Part shown: positions 26,176 through 35,761 of the stretch, one piece after another | Layout of the letters: each line of letters begins with the position of its first letter | Numbering within the stretch: the stretch's first letter is position 1 | Assembly: GCA_018266295.1 (NCBI GenBank) | Contig: JAFEAQ010000004.1 | Span: forward strand, 434,001 to 498,000 | Source of the DNA: Bdellovibrionales bacterium | Lineage (GTDB): Bacteria; Bdellovibrionota; Bdellovibrionia; Bdellovibrionales; Bdellovibrionaceae | DNA length: 64,000 nt | Direction: 5' to 3' | Notes under the pieces: generated by a model | Told to the model about the DNA's origin: nothing | The model's input: only the letters and a program-made list of their open reading frames with translations | The model's database searches: none | Program-made: the position numbers and the translations under genes

Positions 26176-28818
26176 TTACTTCGTTTTCATCACAAAGACT
26201 CCGTCCCAATCTTCAGGTGGAGCTGAATCGAGATAGTCTTGGCAGCGTTCGATATAAAGTTCTGAAACAGGATCGTTCTGAGACACAGCAAATGCTTTCT
26301 TGAATAGATCCTGAGCCTCACTAAACTTTTTCTGATGGTAAAGCTCATAGCCTTGCCCGAAGAGCTTTAATGTCTCTGCAGTTTTATCTAAGGGCTCACC
26401 TTCGCAGACGAGTTCAAAAATACGCACAGGCTCATACTTTCCTTTCACACGGACTCGATCAATCTCGCGTGCGGTGAAAGCGTCTTTTGCTTCTTCGTAA
26501 GTGAATTGGCTGATGATGATTCTTGTGCCGTACTCTTTATTAATACCCTCAAGGCGGGCCGCAAGATTTACAGAGTCACCCATCACCGTATAGTTCTGTA
26601 CGATGTTGGATCCCATGTTTCCTACGCTCATCGCACCGGTATTGATACCAATCCCGATATCAATATGCGGAAGTCCTTGGGCTTCGAATTCTTTTTGCAG
26701 CTCTTTGAGCTTTTCAAGGTTCTGCAAGGCACATCGACAAGCCTCTTTCGCATGCTGAGGATGTTTGATTGGCGCACCAAAGAACGCCATAATCGCATCA
26801 CCGATATATTTATCGAGGGTTCCGTTATTTTTAAATACGATCTCGGTCATCGGAGTGAGATATAAATTCAACACACGCGAGAGTTCTTCCGGCGGCAATT
26901 TCTCGGAAATCGTTGTAAAGCCGCGCACGTCCGAGAAGAACACACTCATATGCTCTTTACGGCCACCGAGTTTCAGGTTCTCAGCATCCTTTAGAAGTTC
27001 ATCAACAACTGCAGGCGAAACGTATTTTGAGAACGTCGATTTGAGTTCTCGCTTTTTCTTTTCTTCAGTGAAGTAACGGTATAGTTGAATACTAAAGAAA
27101 CAGAATATCACTAGCACATATGGCAGGAACGTGTGGATCATCATCTTCTTTTGTAAGAAGAAGAACAGATCAACTCCAAGTCCGATGATAAGAGCCACCA
27201 ACAAGACCGAGAATGAGACCACAGAATCGACATAAGCCCAAATTACCGTGAGTGTGATACCTAAGATCAGGAAGAACCACGGCATCACCGCATTTTCCTT
27301 ACTCCACGCCGTGAGGAAGTTTTGCTCGAGTAAGTTCGCGAGCATCGTTAAATGCAGCTCTGGCCCAGGGTAGTTGGCTTCAACCGGTGTATTACGCAAA
27401 TCGTAGAGTCCCACGGCCGTCGCGCCCACGAGGACACTGCGGCCCTTAAAGAATTCTTTCTTATCGACTTCAGTTTCTAGGATCTGCAGTTGCTTACCTT
27501 CAGCAGTTTTGATTCCTCGCTGAACGTGAACTGTCGGTTTGTCATTGAAAAGCTCCCGAGCCGAAACATAGGGTAAAGACATTTGGCGGCCGTAGAAGTT
27601 CACGAGGACTTCCCCAGACTTATCCACAGGGATGCTCATCACTTTCGTCTCAGGATTTGCATCCATGTTGTAGATATTAAATTCTTCAAGCTTCTTTTCG
27701 CCATTCGAGCGCAACCCCATTTTTACTTCAGCACGATAGGGACCTGACAGTAAATAGCTTTCAAGCGCGAGGGACGGAATGAAGCTCGAGCCGAGTTTGT
27801 TGCCCGAGCGATAGTAAAGCGGGTAACGACGAACATATCCATCGGCATCGAGCATCGCAATGAAGCTTGCCGTAAACGCGGCGGGGTTTTGCATGATAGG
27901 AACATTCGGCGTCCACTCCCCATATTGAGGAATCGGGTGGTTCTTGTAAGAGCTTTTTACTTTCTCAGCGAAATCCCTAAAAGAAAGTCCCGAGAGTTCT
28001 TTATTTTCCGCAGTGAGTTTCAGATAAAGCGGCTCAACCCGTTCGACCACTCCGGGCTCCATAAAAACATCCGACTTCGTCAGCCAAGTTTTGCAGTAGT
28101 CAAACAACGCCTGCGACTTTCTGGCGCTGAGATTATTTTTCTGAAACGCAGAAAGATCATCGACGCTTTTTTTCCCGAGAGAAGCGAGCGCTTCCTCTTG
28201 TGTTTGTTGCTGAACGTTTTCAAAAAACAGATTAAAAAGCGGAGCCCAGTTTAATTCATCAATCGCATTCCCCGGCTCATCAATGGCAAACTTCGGATTG
28301 AGTTTTGCAACCTGATCTCCGCCATTTTTCAAAAACGCTTCAGCAACACAAAGATCTTGATAAGGTTTATAGTCATGCTGATTTTCACTGAAGGTTCCTA
28401 AGATGATTTTATCTGGATTTTTTTTAATGAGGTCGCCAAATTTTGCGTCGGCTTCAAGAAATCCTTTTTCAGGCTCAGAAAAGATCACGTCGAATCCGAC
28501 AGAGCTCACGCCACTGTCGATGAGTTTGCTGGTCATTTCAGATACGAGTTCGCGGCTCCAAGGCCAGCGACCGATTTCACGAACGGAAGCATCGTCGATG
28601 GCGATCAAAGCCACGGGGGCTTCGGATTTCACGGGCTTACGGAGTTTATATTTCAAGTCGTTAAAGCGTAGATCAAGGACCTCAACGGTTTCCATAAATG
28701 GACTGTCGGTGCGGCGAACGGTCGGCGTTTCTTTGTATTTGTAATATTGAAGGGAAAAGGCAAACACACAGATGGTGATGGTAAAGCCGATAAGTAAGCT
28801 AATTCGTTCTGTTTTCAT
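26176..28818 (-). CDS. CHASE2-domain adenylate cyclase
   Basis: An 880-residue class III nucleotide cyclase. An N-terminal membrane helix (about residues 6-26) is followed by a large extracytoplasmic CHASE2 domain (about 35-490; FNDLKYKLR, ALIAIDDASVREIGRWPWSR), three membrane helices (about 500-580), and a cyclase domain (about 610-810) with metal-binding FSDVRGFT and LDKYIGDAIMAFFGAP, and YTVMGDSVNLAARLE. The Lys in LDKYIGD fits ATP use. A short TPR-like C-terminus follows. It probably makes cAMP in response to a periplasmic signal. The giant lipoprotein gene follows, and FecR and TPR/barrel genes converge from the other side. Confidence 0.9.
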   Translation of the reverse strand: MKTERISLLIGFTITICVFAFSLQYYKYKETPTVRRTDSPFMETVEVLDLRFNDLKYKLRKPVKSEAPVALIAIDDASVREIGRWPWSRELVSEMTSKLIDSGVSSVGFDVIFSEPEKGFLEADAKFGDLIKKNPDKIILGTFSENQHDYKPYQDLCVAEAFLKNGGDQVAKLNPKFAIDEPGNAIDELNWAPLFNLFFENVQQQTQEEALASLGKKSVDDLSAFQKNNLSARKSQALFDYCKTWLTKSDVFMEPGVVERVEPLYLKLTAENKELSGLSFRDFAEKVKSSYKNHPIPQYGEWTPNVPIMQNPAAFTASFIAMLDADGYVRRYPLYYRSGNKLGSSFIPSLALESYLLSGPYRAEVKMGLRSNGEKKLEEFNIYNMDANPETKVMSIPVDKSGEVLVNFYGRQMSLPYVSARELFNDKPTVHVQRGIKTAEGKQLQILETEVDKKEFFKGRSVLVGATAVGLYDLRNTPVEANYPGPELHLTMLANLLEQNFLTAWSKENAVMPWFFLILGITLTVIWAYVDSVVSFSVLLVALIIGLGVDLFFFLQKKMMIHTFLPYVLVIFCFFSIQLYRYFTEEKKKRELKSTFSKYVSPAVVDELLKDAENLKLGGRKEHMSVFFSDVRGFTTISEKLPPEELSRVLNLYLTPMTEIVFKNNGTLDKYIGDAIMAFFGAPIKHPQHAKEACRCALQNLEKLKELQKEFEAQGLPHIDIGIGINTGAMSVGNMGSNIVQNYTVMGDSVNLAARLEGINKEYGTRIIISQFTYEEAKDAFTAREIDRVRVKGKYEPVRIFELVCEGEPLDKTAETLKLFGQGYELYHQKKFSEAQDLFKKAFAVSQNDPVSELYIERCQDYLDSAPPEDWDGVFVMKTK

Positions 28819-28934
28819 GGCTTACGTGTCGGCAAAAAGGGGGGCCTATCGGAGACTAGGAAAGCGCTCGAAATTGGCCAGGAGGTTTTGCCCCCGAACT
28901 GGACTTCATCCGGCGAGTAAGCTAGCTTTAGGTC

Positions 28935-29087
28935 ATGAACAAGTTAGTACTTCTAAAAATCTTGGTGATGGTCATGGCTCTCTACATGGTCCTTTATGCG
29001 ATGCGCGAGTTGCGCCAGCCGTCCGGGATGATGCGGGCAAACAGCAACAACCCGATTTTTTTACTTTTCGGCGCTAGCAACAAATAG
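28935..29087 (+). CDS. Small membrane protein, 50 residues
   Basis: An ORF of 50 codons from ATG 28935 to TAG at 29085-29087. The product has one Leu/Val/Met-rich helix (about residues 4-22) followed by a basic segment (MRELRQPSGMMRANS) and an FLLF stretch. The ribosome site is weak (TTTAGG). Codon content looks coding, and it fills the gap between the cyclase and tRNA-Asn. No family is recognised. Confidence 0.4.
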   Translation: MNKLVLLKILVMVMALYMVLYAMRELRQPSGMMRANSNNPIFLLFGASNK

Positions 29088-29094
29088 AAAAAAT

Positions 29095-29123
29095 TTGACT
29101 TTATAGGCCACGGGCCCTAATTT
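29095..29123 (+). promoter_or_regulatory. Sigma-70-type promoter for tRNA-Asn
   Basis: TTGACT (29095-29100), 17 bases, TAATTT (29118-29123), ending 16 bases before the tRNA. Confidence 0.6.
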
Positions 29124-29139
29124 GGCCCTTCCGACGCGT

Positions 29140-29215
29140 TCAGAAGTAGCTCAGTCGGTAGAGCAAGCGGCTGTTAACCGCTGGGTCGGGGGTTCGAGTC
29201 CCTCCTTCTGAGCCA
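29140..29215 (+). tRNA. tRNA-Asn(GUU)
   Basis: Acceptor TCAGAAG pairs fully with CTTCTGA, then G and an encoded CCA. The anticodon loop CTGTTAA inside GCGG/CCGC gives GTT. The T-loop TTCGAGT is intact. Confidence 0.95.
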
Positions 29216-29426
29216 TTTTTTCATACCTATTTTTCCACAGTCATTTTAAAACCGTCCCGCGAACATTTAGTTAAAGAATTTTTACTATTTTCTTTACTAA
29301 TTCCACATATTTGTGTTTTTTTGCTTTAGCGTCGGGGTGGATATCCTGATGCTAAATTGCTTAATTCTTGCTCTACTTGAGCCTGCAATTAAGCGTTTGA
29401 TTAAAGCAATTAGCGCAAGAGGATCG

Positions 29427-30893
29427 ATGGCTTTTAAGCACCCAATTATTATTCAAGGTGGTATGGGGATCGCGGTTTCGAATTGGAAATTGGCGAGAAC
29501 TGTATCTAAAACTGGTCAGCTCGGTGTTGTCTCAGGAACTGCAATTAACTCCGTGATCGTTCGTCGTCTTCAAGACGGTGATGTTGACGGAACCGTCAGA
29601 CGTGCGCTTGCCGCATTTCCTTTACAAAGTGTCACTCAAAAAATCCTCGAGACTTATTTCATCGAGGGTGGTCGTGCTCCAGATAAAGCTTACAAGCGTG
29701 CTCCGATGTTCTCTGTGGAGTCCCCAAAAGCACTTTTGCAACTGACGGTTGCATCCAGTTTCGTTGAGGTATGGCTTGCAAAAGAAGGCCACAGCGGAGT
29801 GGTCGGCATTAACTTGCTTGAGAAAATTCACTTGCCGAACTTGGCTTGCCTTTATGGTGCCATGCTTGCGGACGTGGATTATGTCATCATGGGCGCGGGG
29901 ATTCCGCGTGAAATTCCAGGGGCTCTCGATGCCTTTGCAAACAATGAAAAAGCCGGTTTGAAAATCCCTGTTGAGGGCGGCGATGACGTTGTTTCTTGGT
30001 TTGATCCAAAAGAAGTGATGGAAGGCATGGAGTTCAAAGCTCTGAAGCGCCCGTTCTTCTTCCCGATTGTTTCTTCTGCTGTATTGGCAGCAAGCTTGAA
30101 AAAGAAATCTACGGGTCGTGTAGACGGTTTCATCGTCGAAGGACCTCTCGCGGGCGGACACAATGCTCCTCCGCGTGGACCAATGAAACTCAACGATCGT
30201 GGCGAGCCTATTTACGGTGAGCGTGATGTGGTTTCTCTTCAGGATATGGCAGCCTTGGAGCTTCCGTTCTGGATGGCTGGCGACTACGCAACACCTGCGA
30301 AGATGAAAGCCGTTCGTGATCAAGGCGCGCATGGCATTCAGGTGGGAACTCTGTTTGCGTTCTCAGACGAATCCGGCGTTGATACGAAATTGCGTTTGGA
30401 AGCCATTCACACTGTGATGAGTGAAACCCCACCTCCGGGAGGTTGGATCTTTACAGATCCACGTTCCTCTCCGACGGGCTTCCCGTTCAAAGCGGCGCGC
30501 ATTCCTGGAAGTATTTCTGAGCCGGCGATTTACGAAGCTCGTAAACGCATTTGCGATCTCGGTTACTTAAGACATCTTTATAAAAAAGAAGATGGAACCG
30601 TAGGCCAACGTTGTCCTGCGGAACCAGTCGCGGACTACGTGAAAAAAGGTGGCCTCGTTGAGGACACTGTTGGCCGTAAGTGCTTGTGCAATGCTCTGAT
30701 GGCTGACGTCGGCATGGCGCAAATCCAAGCCGGTGGCGCAAAAGAGGTTCACTTGCTAACAGCGGGTGATGACTTGAACAACGTTTCTCGTATGATGAAA
30801 CGCGGTCGCATGTCTTACAGTGCGACGGAAGTGATCGAGTATCTTCTCAGCGAGGAGCTGCCCAGGCTAAAGGAAGCTGAAACCACATTGTAA
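29427..30893 (+). CDS. Nitronate monooxygenase-like flavoprotein
   Basis: A 488-residue TIM-barrel flavoenzyme of the 2-nitropropane dioxygenase family. ATG 29427 is chosen because AGAGGA precedes it and the family motif begins directly (HPIIIQGGMGIAVS); the frame upstream looks non-coding. FMN/phosphate-binding parts are visible: FIVEGPLAGGHN, PFWMAGDYATPAKM, and GAHGIQVGTLFAFSDES. It is longer than small bacterial members, with an extended C-terminal part containing a Cys motif (GRKCLCNAL). It oxidises alkyl nitronates or acts as a related FMN reductase. A clear terminator follows. Confidence 0.85.
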   Translation: MAFKHPIIIQGGMGIAVSNWKLARTVSKTGQLGVVSGTAINSVIVRRLQDGDVDGTVRRALAAFPLQSVTQKILETYFIEGGRAPDKAYKRAPMFSVESPKALLQLTVASSFVEVWLAKEGHSGVVGINLLEKIHLPNLACLYGAMLADVDYVIMGAGIPREIPGALDAFANNEKAGLKIPVEGGDDVVSWFDPKEVMEGMEFKALKRPFFFPIVSSAVLAASLKKKSTGRVDGFIVEGPLAGGHNAPPRGPMKLNDRGEPIYGERDVVSLQDMAALELPFWMAGDYATPAKMKAVRDQGAHGIQVGTLFAFSDESGVDTKLRLEAIHTVMSETPPPGGWIFTDPRSSPTGFPFKAARIPGSISEPAIYEARKRICDLGYLRHLYKKEDGTVGQRCPAEPVADYVKKGGLVEDTVGRKCLCNALMADVGMAQIQAGGAKEVHLLTAGDDLNNVSRMMKRGRMSYSATEVIEYLLSEELPRLKEAETTL

Positions 30894-30902
30894 TTTAAAT
30901 CC

Positions 30903-30931
30903 ATGCCGGGTGTTCAAACCCGGCATTTTTC
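30903..30931 (+). terminator. Rho-independent terminator
   Basis: ATGCCGGG and CCCGGCAT form an 8-bp stem with an 8-base loop, followed by a T-run, 9 bases after the nitronate monooxygenase stop. Confidence 0.85.
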
Positions 30932-31049
30932 TATTTCGTCAAAACTCCGCAATCAAAGCTTCTAAAAATTTAGGTAGATCGTCACTACGAAGCATCCGAA
31001 ACTTTTGCATAATTCTCTCTTCAACAATGAAAACACCGAAGGAGACTTT

Positions 31050-31400
31050 ATGAATAAGTTCATGTCATTGCTTTTGGCCTCATCATTCCTAGCTGCAGCT
31101 CCGGTATTTGCCTTCGAGGGCGTATCAATGGTTGGCAACGAAGAATATGTTATGCCTGAAATCGATCCAGGTTTTGGACCTATCAACACCCCAGAAGATG
31201 AAATGTATGCTCGCCGTAGTTGTCCTCGCGGCTGGGATCGCGTTCCTCAGTATCGCTGGAACCATCGCAGCCATCGTTGGGAGTTCTCTGGTTGGACTTG
31301 CCGTCGTAGGCACGGTCGGGGCCCAGGTAACCCAGGTCACGGCGGCGGCGGTGGCTACCCAGGGAATCCAGGTCACGGTGGTGGTGGCGGTCGTCACTAA
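31050..31400 (+). CDS. Secreted Gly/His-rich small protein
   Basis: A 116-residue protein; ATG 31050 follows AAGGAG. The signal peptide is MNKFMSLLLASSFLAAAPVFA. The mature part has an acidic segment, two cysteines in a basic aromatic-rich core (CPRGWDRVPQYRW to GWTC), and a C-terminal tail of two 12-residue PGNPGHGGGGG repeats. The Gly/His tail may bind metal or polymer. The core resembles a small disulfide-linked module. No named family is recognised. Confidence 0.7.
   Translation: MNKFMSLLLASSFLAAAPVFAFEGVSMVGNEEYVMPEIDPGFGPINTPEDEMYARRSCPRGWDRVPQYRWNHRSHRWEFSGWTCRRRHGRGPGNPGHGGGGGYPGNPGHGGGGGRH
31323..31394 (+). repeat. Tandem 36-bp coding repeat (PGNPGHGGGGG)
   Basis: Two adjacent 36-base units encode near-identical 12-residue blocks at the end of the secreted Gly-rich protein. 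The second unit differs mainly at third codon positions and its last codon. Confidence 0.8.
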
Positions 31401-31416
31401 TCATTTTGCGGACAGT

Positions 31417-31450
31417 GCGCCCACTTTTCCGGTGGGCGCTCTTACTATGG
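31417..31450 (+). terminator. Hairpin after the Gly-rich protein gene
   Basis: GCGCCCAC and GTGGGCGC form a perfect 8-bp stem with a 7-base loop; the following bases are only weakly T-rich. Confidence 0.5.
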
Positions 31451-31544
31451 GCCTGTTCCTTGAAAGTTCCTAACTAAGCTAAATGTCTGTATTTTTACTC
31501 GCTAACTTGAGTTAAAACTCGAAACCCTATAACTTTTAAGTTAG

Positions 31545-32081
31545 ATGGGTATTAGACGCCACTTTCTACTTCTTAGTTTAACTCTTATTGCTGCATGCTC
31601 CCCGGGGAGCTCGTCGAACTCTTCGTCGCCAACCCCCAATGATGATCAAAGAAAAACTGGGACTGGCGAATCTGCTCACGGAGTGATTAACGGTCAGCTT
31701 TGGAATTTCCGTAGCGGGCGAGCGTACCTTAAAAAATCACAGCCGAATTTCATGATCGTTCAGCTCTGGAATGATCCGATCTCTAAGCCCTGCCAAGAGA
31801 AGACTGGCTCCATTCTGCAAATGCGTCTGACAGCGCCTAATGAAGTGGGCACTTGGACGATCACTCCTGAAGATCCGTTCAACGCCAACCTTTCGATCTT
31901 TTTCGCCGACCTCGATTTCGAGCTTCAGCCGCGCGATAATATGCGTGCGGATCATGGCGAGATCACCTTCCTTTCTATCGATAAAGACCAAGTCAGCGGG
32001 GTTGTGATCGGCTCGTTTCAAAATCCAAGGGTGGGAGGCACCCGCGTAACAGGCGACTTTGCCGTCCCTTTTTGCCCATAA
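31545..32081 (+). CDS. Lipoprotein of unknown function
   Basis: A 178-residue protein with a lipoprotein signal (RRHFLLLSLTLIAAC-SPG). A Ser/Asn/Pro-rich linker (about residues 22-45) leads to a compact beta-rich domain (GVINGQLWNF, FMIVQLWND, VGTWTITPEDPF, VSGVVIGSF) with Cys near residues 81 and 177 that could pair. No family is recognised. It is probably monocistronic and has only a weak ribosome site. Confidence 0.7.
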   Translation: MGIRRHFLLLSLTLIAACSPGSSSNSSSPTPNDDQRKTGTGESAHGVINGQLWNFRSGRAYLKKSQPNFMIVQLWNDPISKPCQEKTGSILQMRLTAPNEVGTWTITPEDPFNANLSIFFADLDFELQPRDNMRADHGEITFLSIDKDQVSGVVIGSFQNPRVGGTRVTGDFAVPFCP

Positions 32082-32240
32082 TCTAAAAGCTTAGCGCGGA
32101 CAATTTTGGGGGCTTAAAGGCCCATTATTGTTCCATATTTCAGCTTAAAGCCTTTATATTTGACCTGACGCGTCTCAAGCTGAGGCACAGTCCTTGAAAG
32201 GTAGCCCCCTGGATACTGTACGTGTTTGCGGAGGCCTTTC

Positions 32241-32780
32241 ATGCTTAAGAGTTCACTTCTATGTTTGCCATTTTTGATGTGCATCGCTGTGTCTTTGGAC
32301 GCGAGCGCCGCCGCCCACGAGTCCATTAGAACGGCGGCCCCGATGGGTGCGCCGGCCGTTGAAACTGCTAAAACTAAGAGCTTCCGTGAATGGAAGAGTG
32401 AAAAAGTCCAAGATGCCCTCGGCAAAGTGACCGCTACTAAAACCAAAATTCAGATCGCAAAAACCAAAGACCCTAATTTAAATCGTCGCAAGGGTGCTCT
32501 AGAGGCCACCTCCGGTGCCAATAGTGAAACTCTCGAAGAGCAATTAGAACAAGACCAAGCAACCCTTGAAATGGCCAAGGATCTTTCCGTGACGGATTAC
32601 TTTGTCGGTTATCTGACAAAGGTGCAGGATAAGAAGGCCGCTTTCAATGAAGTTGCAGGCAAATTGACCGCCGAAGAAGTGGCCGAACTCATGGCTGCTT
32701 ATGCGAACAGTGTTTTCGGAACACACTCCTCGGATCTGGCTCCCAGTGCCAGTGTCCTGTCTGCCGATCGCGTAAAATAA
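32241..32780 (+). CDS. Secreted Ala/Lys-rich helical protein
   Basis: A 179-residue protein; ATG 32241 sits 6 bases after a GCGGAGG ribosome site, so the TTG frame start at 32226 is rejected. The signal peptide is LKSSLLCLPFLMCIAVSLDASAAA. The mature part is predicted mostly helical with Lys/Glu/Gln repeats (LEEQLEQDQATLEMAKDL) and a C-terminal LTAEEVAELMAAY helix. No family is recognised. Confidence 0.7.
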   Translation: MLKSSLLCLPFLMCIAVSLDASAAAHESIRTAAPMGAPAVETAKTKSFREWKSEKVQDALGKVTATKTKIQIAKTKDPNLNRRKGALEATSGANSETLEEQLEQDQATLEMAKDLSVTDYFVGYLTKVQDKKAAFNEVAGKLTAEEVAELMAAYANSVFGTHSSDLAPSASVLSADRVK

Positions 32781-32849
32781 GTGTCGAAGTAAGTTCTTAA
32801 AAACATTAAATTTACGCGCCCCGATATCAAGAAATTTACCCCATATGCC

Positions 32850-32877
32850 TTGACATAATTACGAGGCAATTCATATT
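32850..32877 (+). promoter_or_regulatory. groESL promoter
   Basis: TTGACA (32850-32855) with CATATT (32872-32877) at a 16-base spacing, about 40 bases upstream of groES. No CIRCE element (TTAGCACTC-N9-GAGTGCTAA) is present. A CCCCATAT string just upstream resembles a heat-shock sigma -10 but has no matching -35. Confidence 0.5.
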
Positions 32878-32918
32878 AGCTCCGTTATAGATGCATAATC
32901 ATTTCGGAGGTATTTTAC

Positions 32919-33218
32919 ATGGCTAAAGAGATTGGCGTTCGCCCTCTTCATGATCGTATTTTGGTTCGTCGCATGGCTGAAGAAGAAAAAACCGCTGGCG
33001 GTCTTTTCATTCCAGACACTGCTAAAGAAAAACCTCAAAAAGGTGAAATCGTTGCTACCGGCAAAGGCCGTGTCACTGAAGACGGAAAAATTCTTCCGCT
33101 TGAAGTGAAAGCTGGCGACAAGGTTCTTTTCAGCAAGTACGCAGGCACAGAGTTGAAACTCGATGGCCAAGAGTACTTGATGATGAAAGAAGAAGATATC
33201 CTCGGTATCTTCCACTAA
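32919..33218 (+). CDS. groES: Co-chaperonin GroES
   Basis: The 10-kDa cap of the GroEL chaperonin, 99 residues as usual. It shows the N-terminal [12 protein letters not shown], the mobile loop ([13 protein letters not shown]) that contacts GroEL, and the C-terminal [15 protein letters not shown] 32919 follows CGGAGG. groEL starts 53 bases downstream in the same operon. Confidence 0.97.
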   Translation: MAKEIGVRPLHDRILVRRMAEEEKTAGGLFIPDTAKEKPQKGEIVATGKGRVTEDGKILPLEVKAGDKVLFSKYAGTELKLDGQEYLMMKEEDILGIFH

Positions 33219-33259
33219 TCGTCCACACTATCTAGCTTATTTCTAAAAGTTTTATTTAA

Positions 33260-34915
<1,656 letters not shown>

Positions 34916-34946
34916 GTTTAGACTTACAACTAAGCACATTCACAAA

Positions 34947-34976
34947 AACCCTCGGTGATGAACCGGGGGTTTTTTA
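34947..34976. terminator. Bidirectional terminator after groEL
   Basis: AACCCTCGGT and ACCGGGGGTT pair (one wobble) around GATGA, followed by a run of T on the plus strand and preceded by A-rich sequence, so it can serve groEL and the convergent gene. Confidence 0.8.
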
Positions 34977-35726
34977 TTTTCCGGACATCATGGCCATGTA
35001 ATCGCCGTGATGTTTGAAGAAAGTTTGCTCGACAAAGTTTTTGATTTCTGGAGAGAGTCGTTTTCTGAAAGCAAGATAAACCTTAAAAGGTTCTTCGGGC
35101 AGTTGTACGACTTTGAGTGAGTCTCGGTACTTGCTATTCTTGACGATGAATTCGGCCACTTGATTCTGATGAACAAAAACTCCATCGATCCTTTTCTTGT
35201 CGATCAAAGAAAGAGTGCGGCTTGTGATATTGGCACCCGTTAGCGGAAATATCTGAATCTTATTCGCGGAAAATGATGCTGGCTGAGCAACACCTAACAT
35301 CACTCCGATGGTTTTATTTTTCAAAGCTTGTAAATTTTGAACCTCATGGCCCGGTATAAAATCTTTCCGGACAATCAGGGAGTTTCTTCCGATCAAAAAG
35401 GGTTCCTTAGAGTAGTCATAGATTTTTTCGCGTTCTGGATTTTTGCTGAGGAAGCAAAGGACGTCGAGATCGTCGGTCTCAAGCTCGTGCAAGAGTCTTG
35501 AAGCAGGAGCTTGGTGCCACTCAATATCCAGGCCAAATTTTTCTTTAAGGCTTTTTTGTAAGTAGAGATCAACAAACTTCGGGACCAGTCCACCTGGCCG
35601 TGGGCTGTTTGAATCATAGATAATATGAGGTGCGCCCTCAAGGCCTGAGATTCGTAGTGCCTTCGCTTGGCTCATAGAGAACGAAAGTAGGAAAAAGCAA
35701 CCAAGAAGCAACTTCATAAGTTGCAT
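34974..35726 (-). CDS. Periplasmic solute-binding protein, family 3 (second copy)
   Basis: A 250-residue protein with a signal peptide (KLLLGCFFLLSFSMSQAKA) and SBP_bac_3 layout (LVPKFVDLYLQKSL, RLLHELETDDLDVLCFLSK, LKNKTIGVMLGV, RIDGVFVHQNQVAEF). It lacks any adjacent ABC transporter, like the protein at 14795-15559. It starts 35 bases downstream of the stop of the barrel protein gene on the same strand and may share its transcript. Confidence 0.8.
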   Translation of the reverse strand: MQLMKLLLGCFFLLSFSMSQAKALRISGLEGAPHIIYDSNSPRPGGLVPKFVDLYLQKSLKEKFGLDIEWHQAPASRLLHELETDDLDVLCFLSKNPEREKIYDYSKEPFLIGRNSLIVRKDFIPGHEVQNLQALKNKTIGVMLGVAQPASFSANKIQIFPLTGANITSRTLSLIDKKRIDGVFVHQNQVAEFIVKNSKYRDSLKVVQLPEEPFKVYLAFRKRLSPEIKNFVEQTFFKHHGDYMAMMSGK

Positions 35727-35761
35727 TGGATCATACTTATAGCCGCTTGGGTTACGTTTCT

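Noticed and set aside
29622-30332. Antisense ORF opposite nitronate monooxygenase
   Set aside because: Shadow of a well-supported gene, with no recognisable motif or start signal.
31108-31473. Second frame through the Gly-rich gene
   Set aside because: The +1 frame is open only because of GC-rich repeats. The true frame has a signal peptide and a ribosome site.
32781-32918. CIRCE or heat-shock sigma promoter before groES
   Set aside because: No CIRCE palindrome. A CCCCATAT string occurs, but no matching -35 at the proper spacing.
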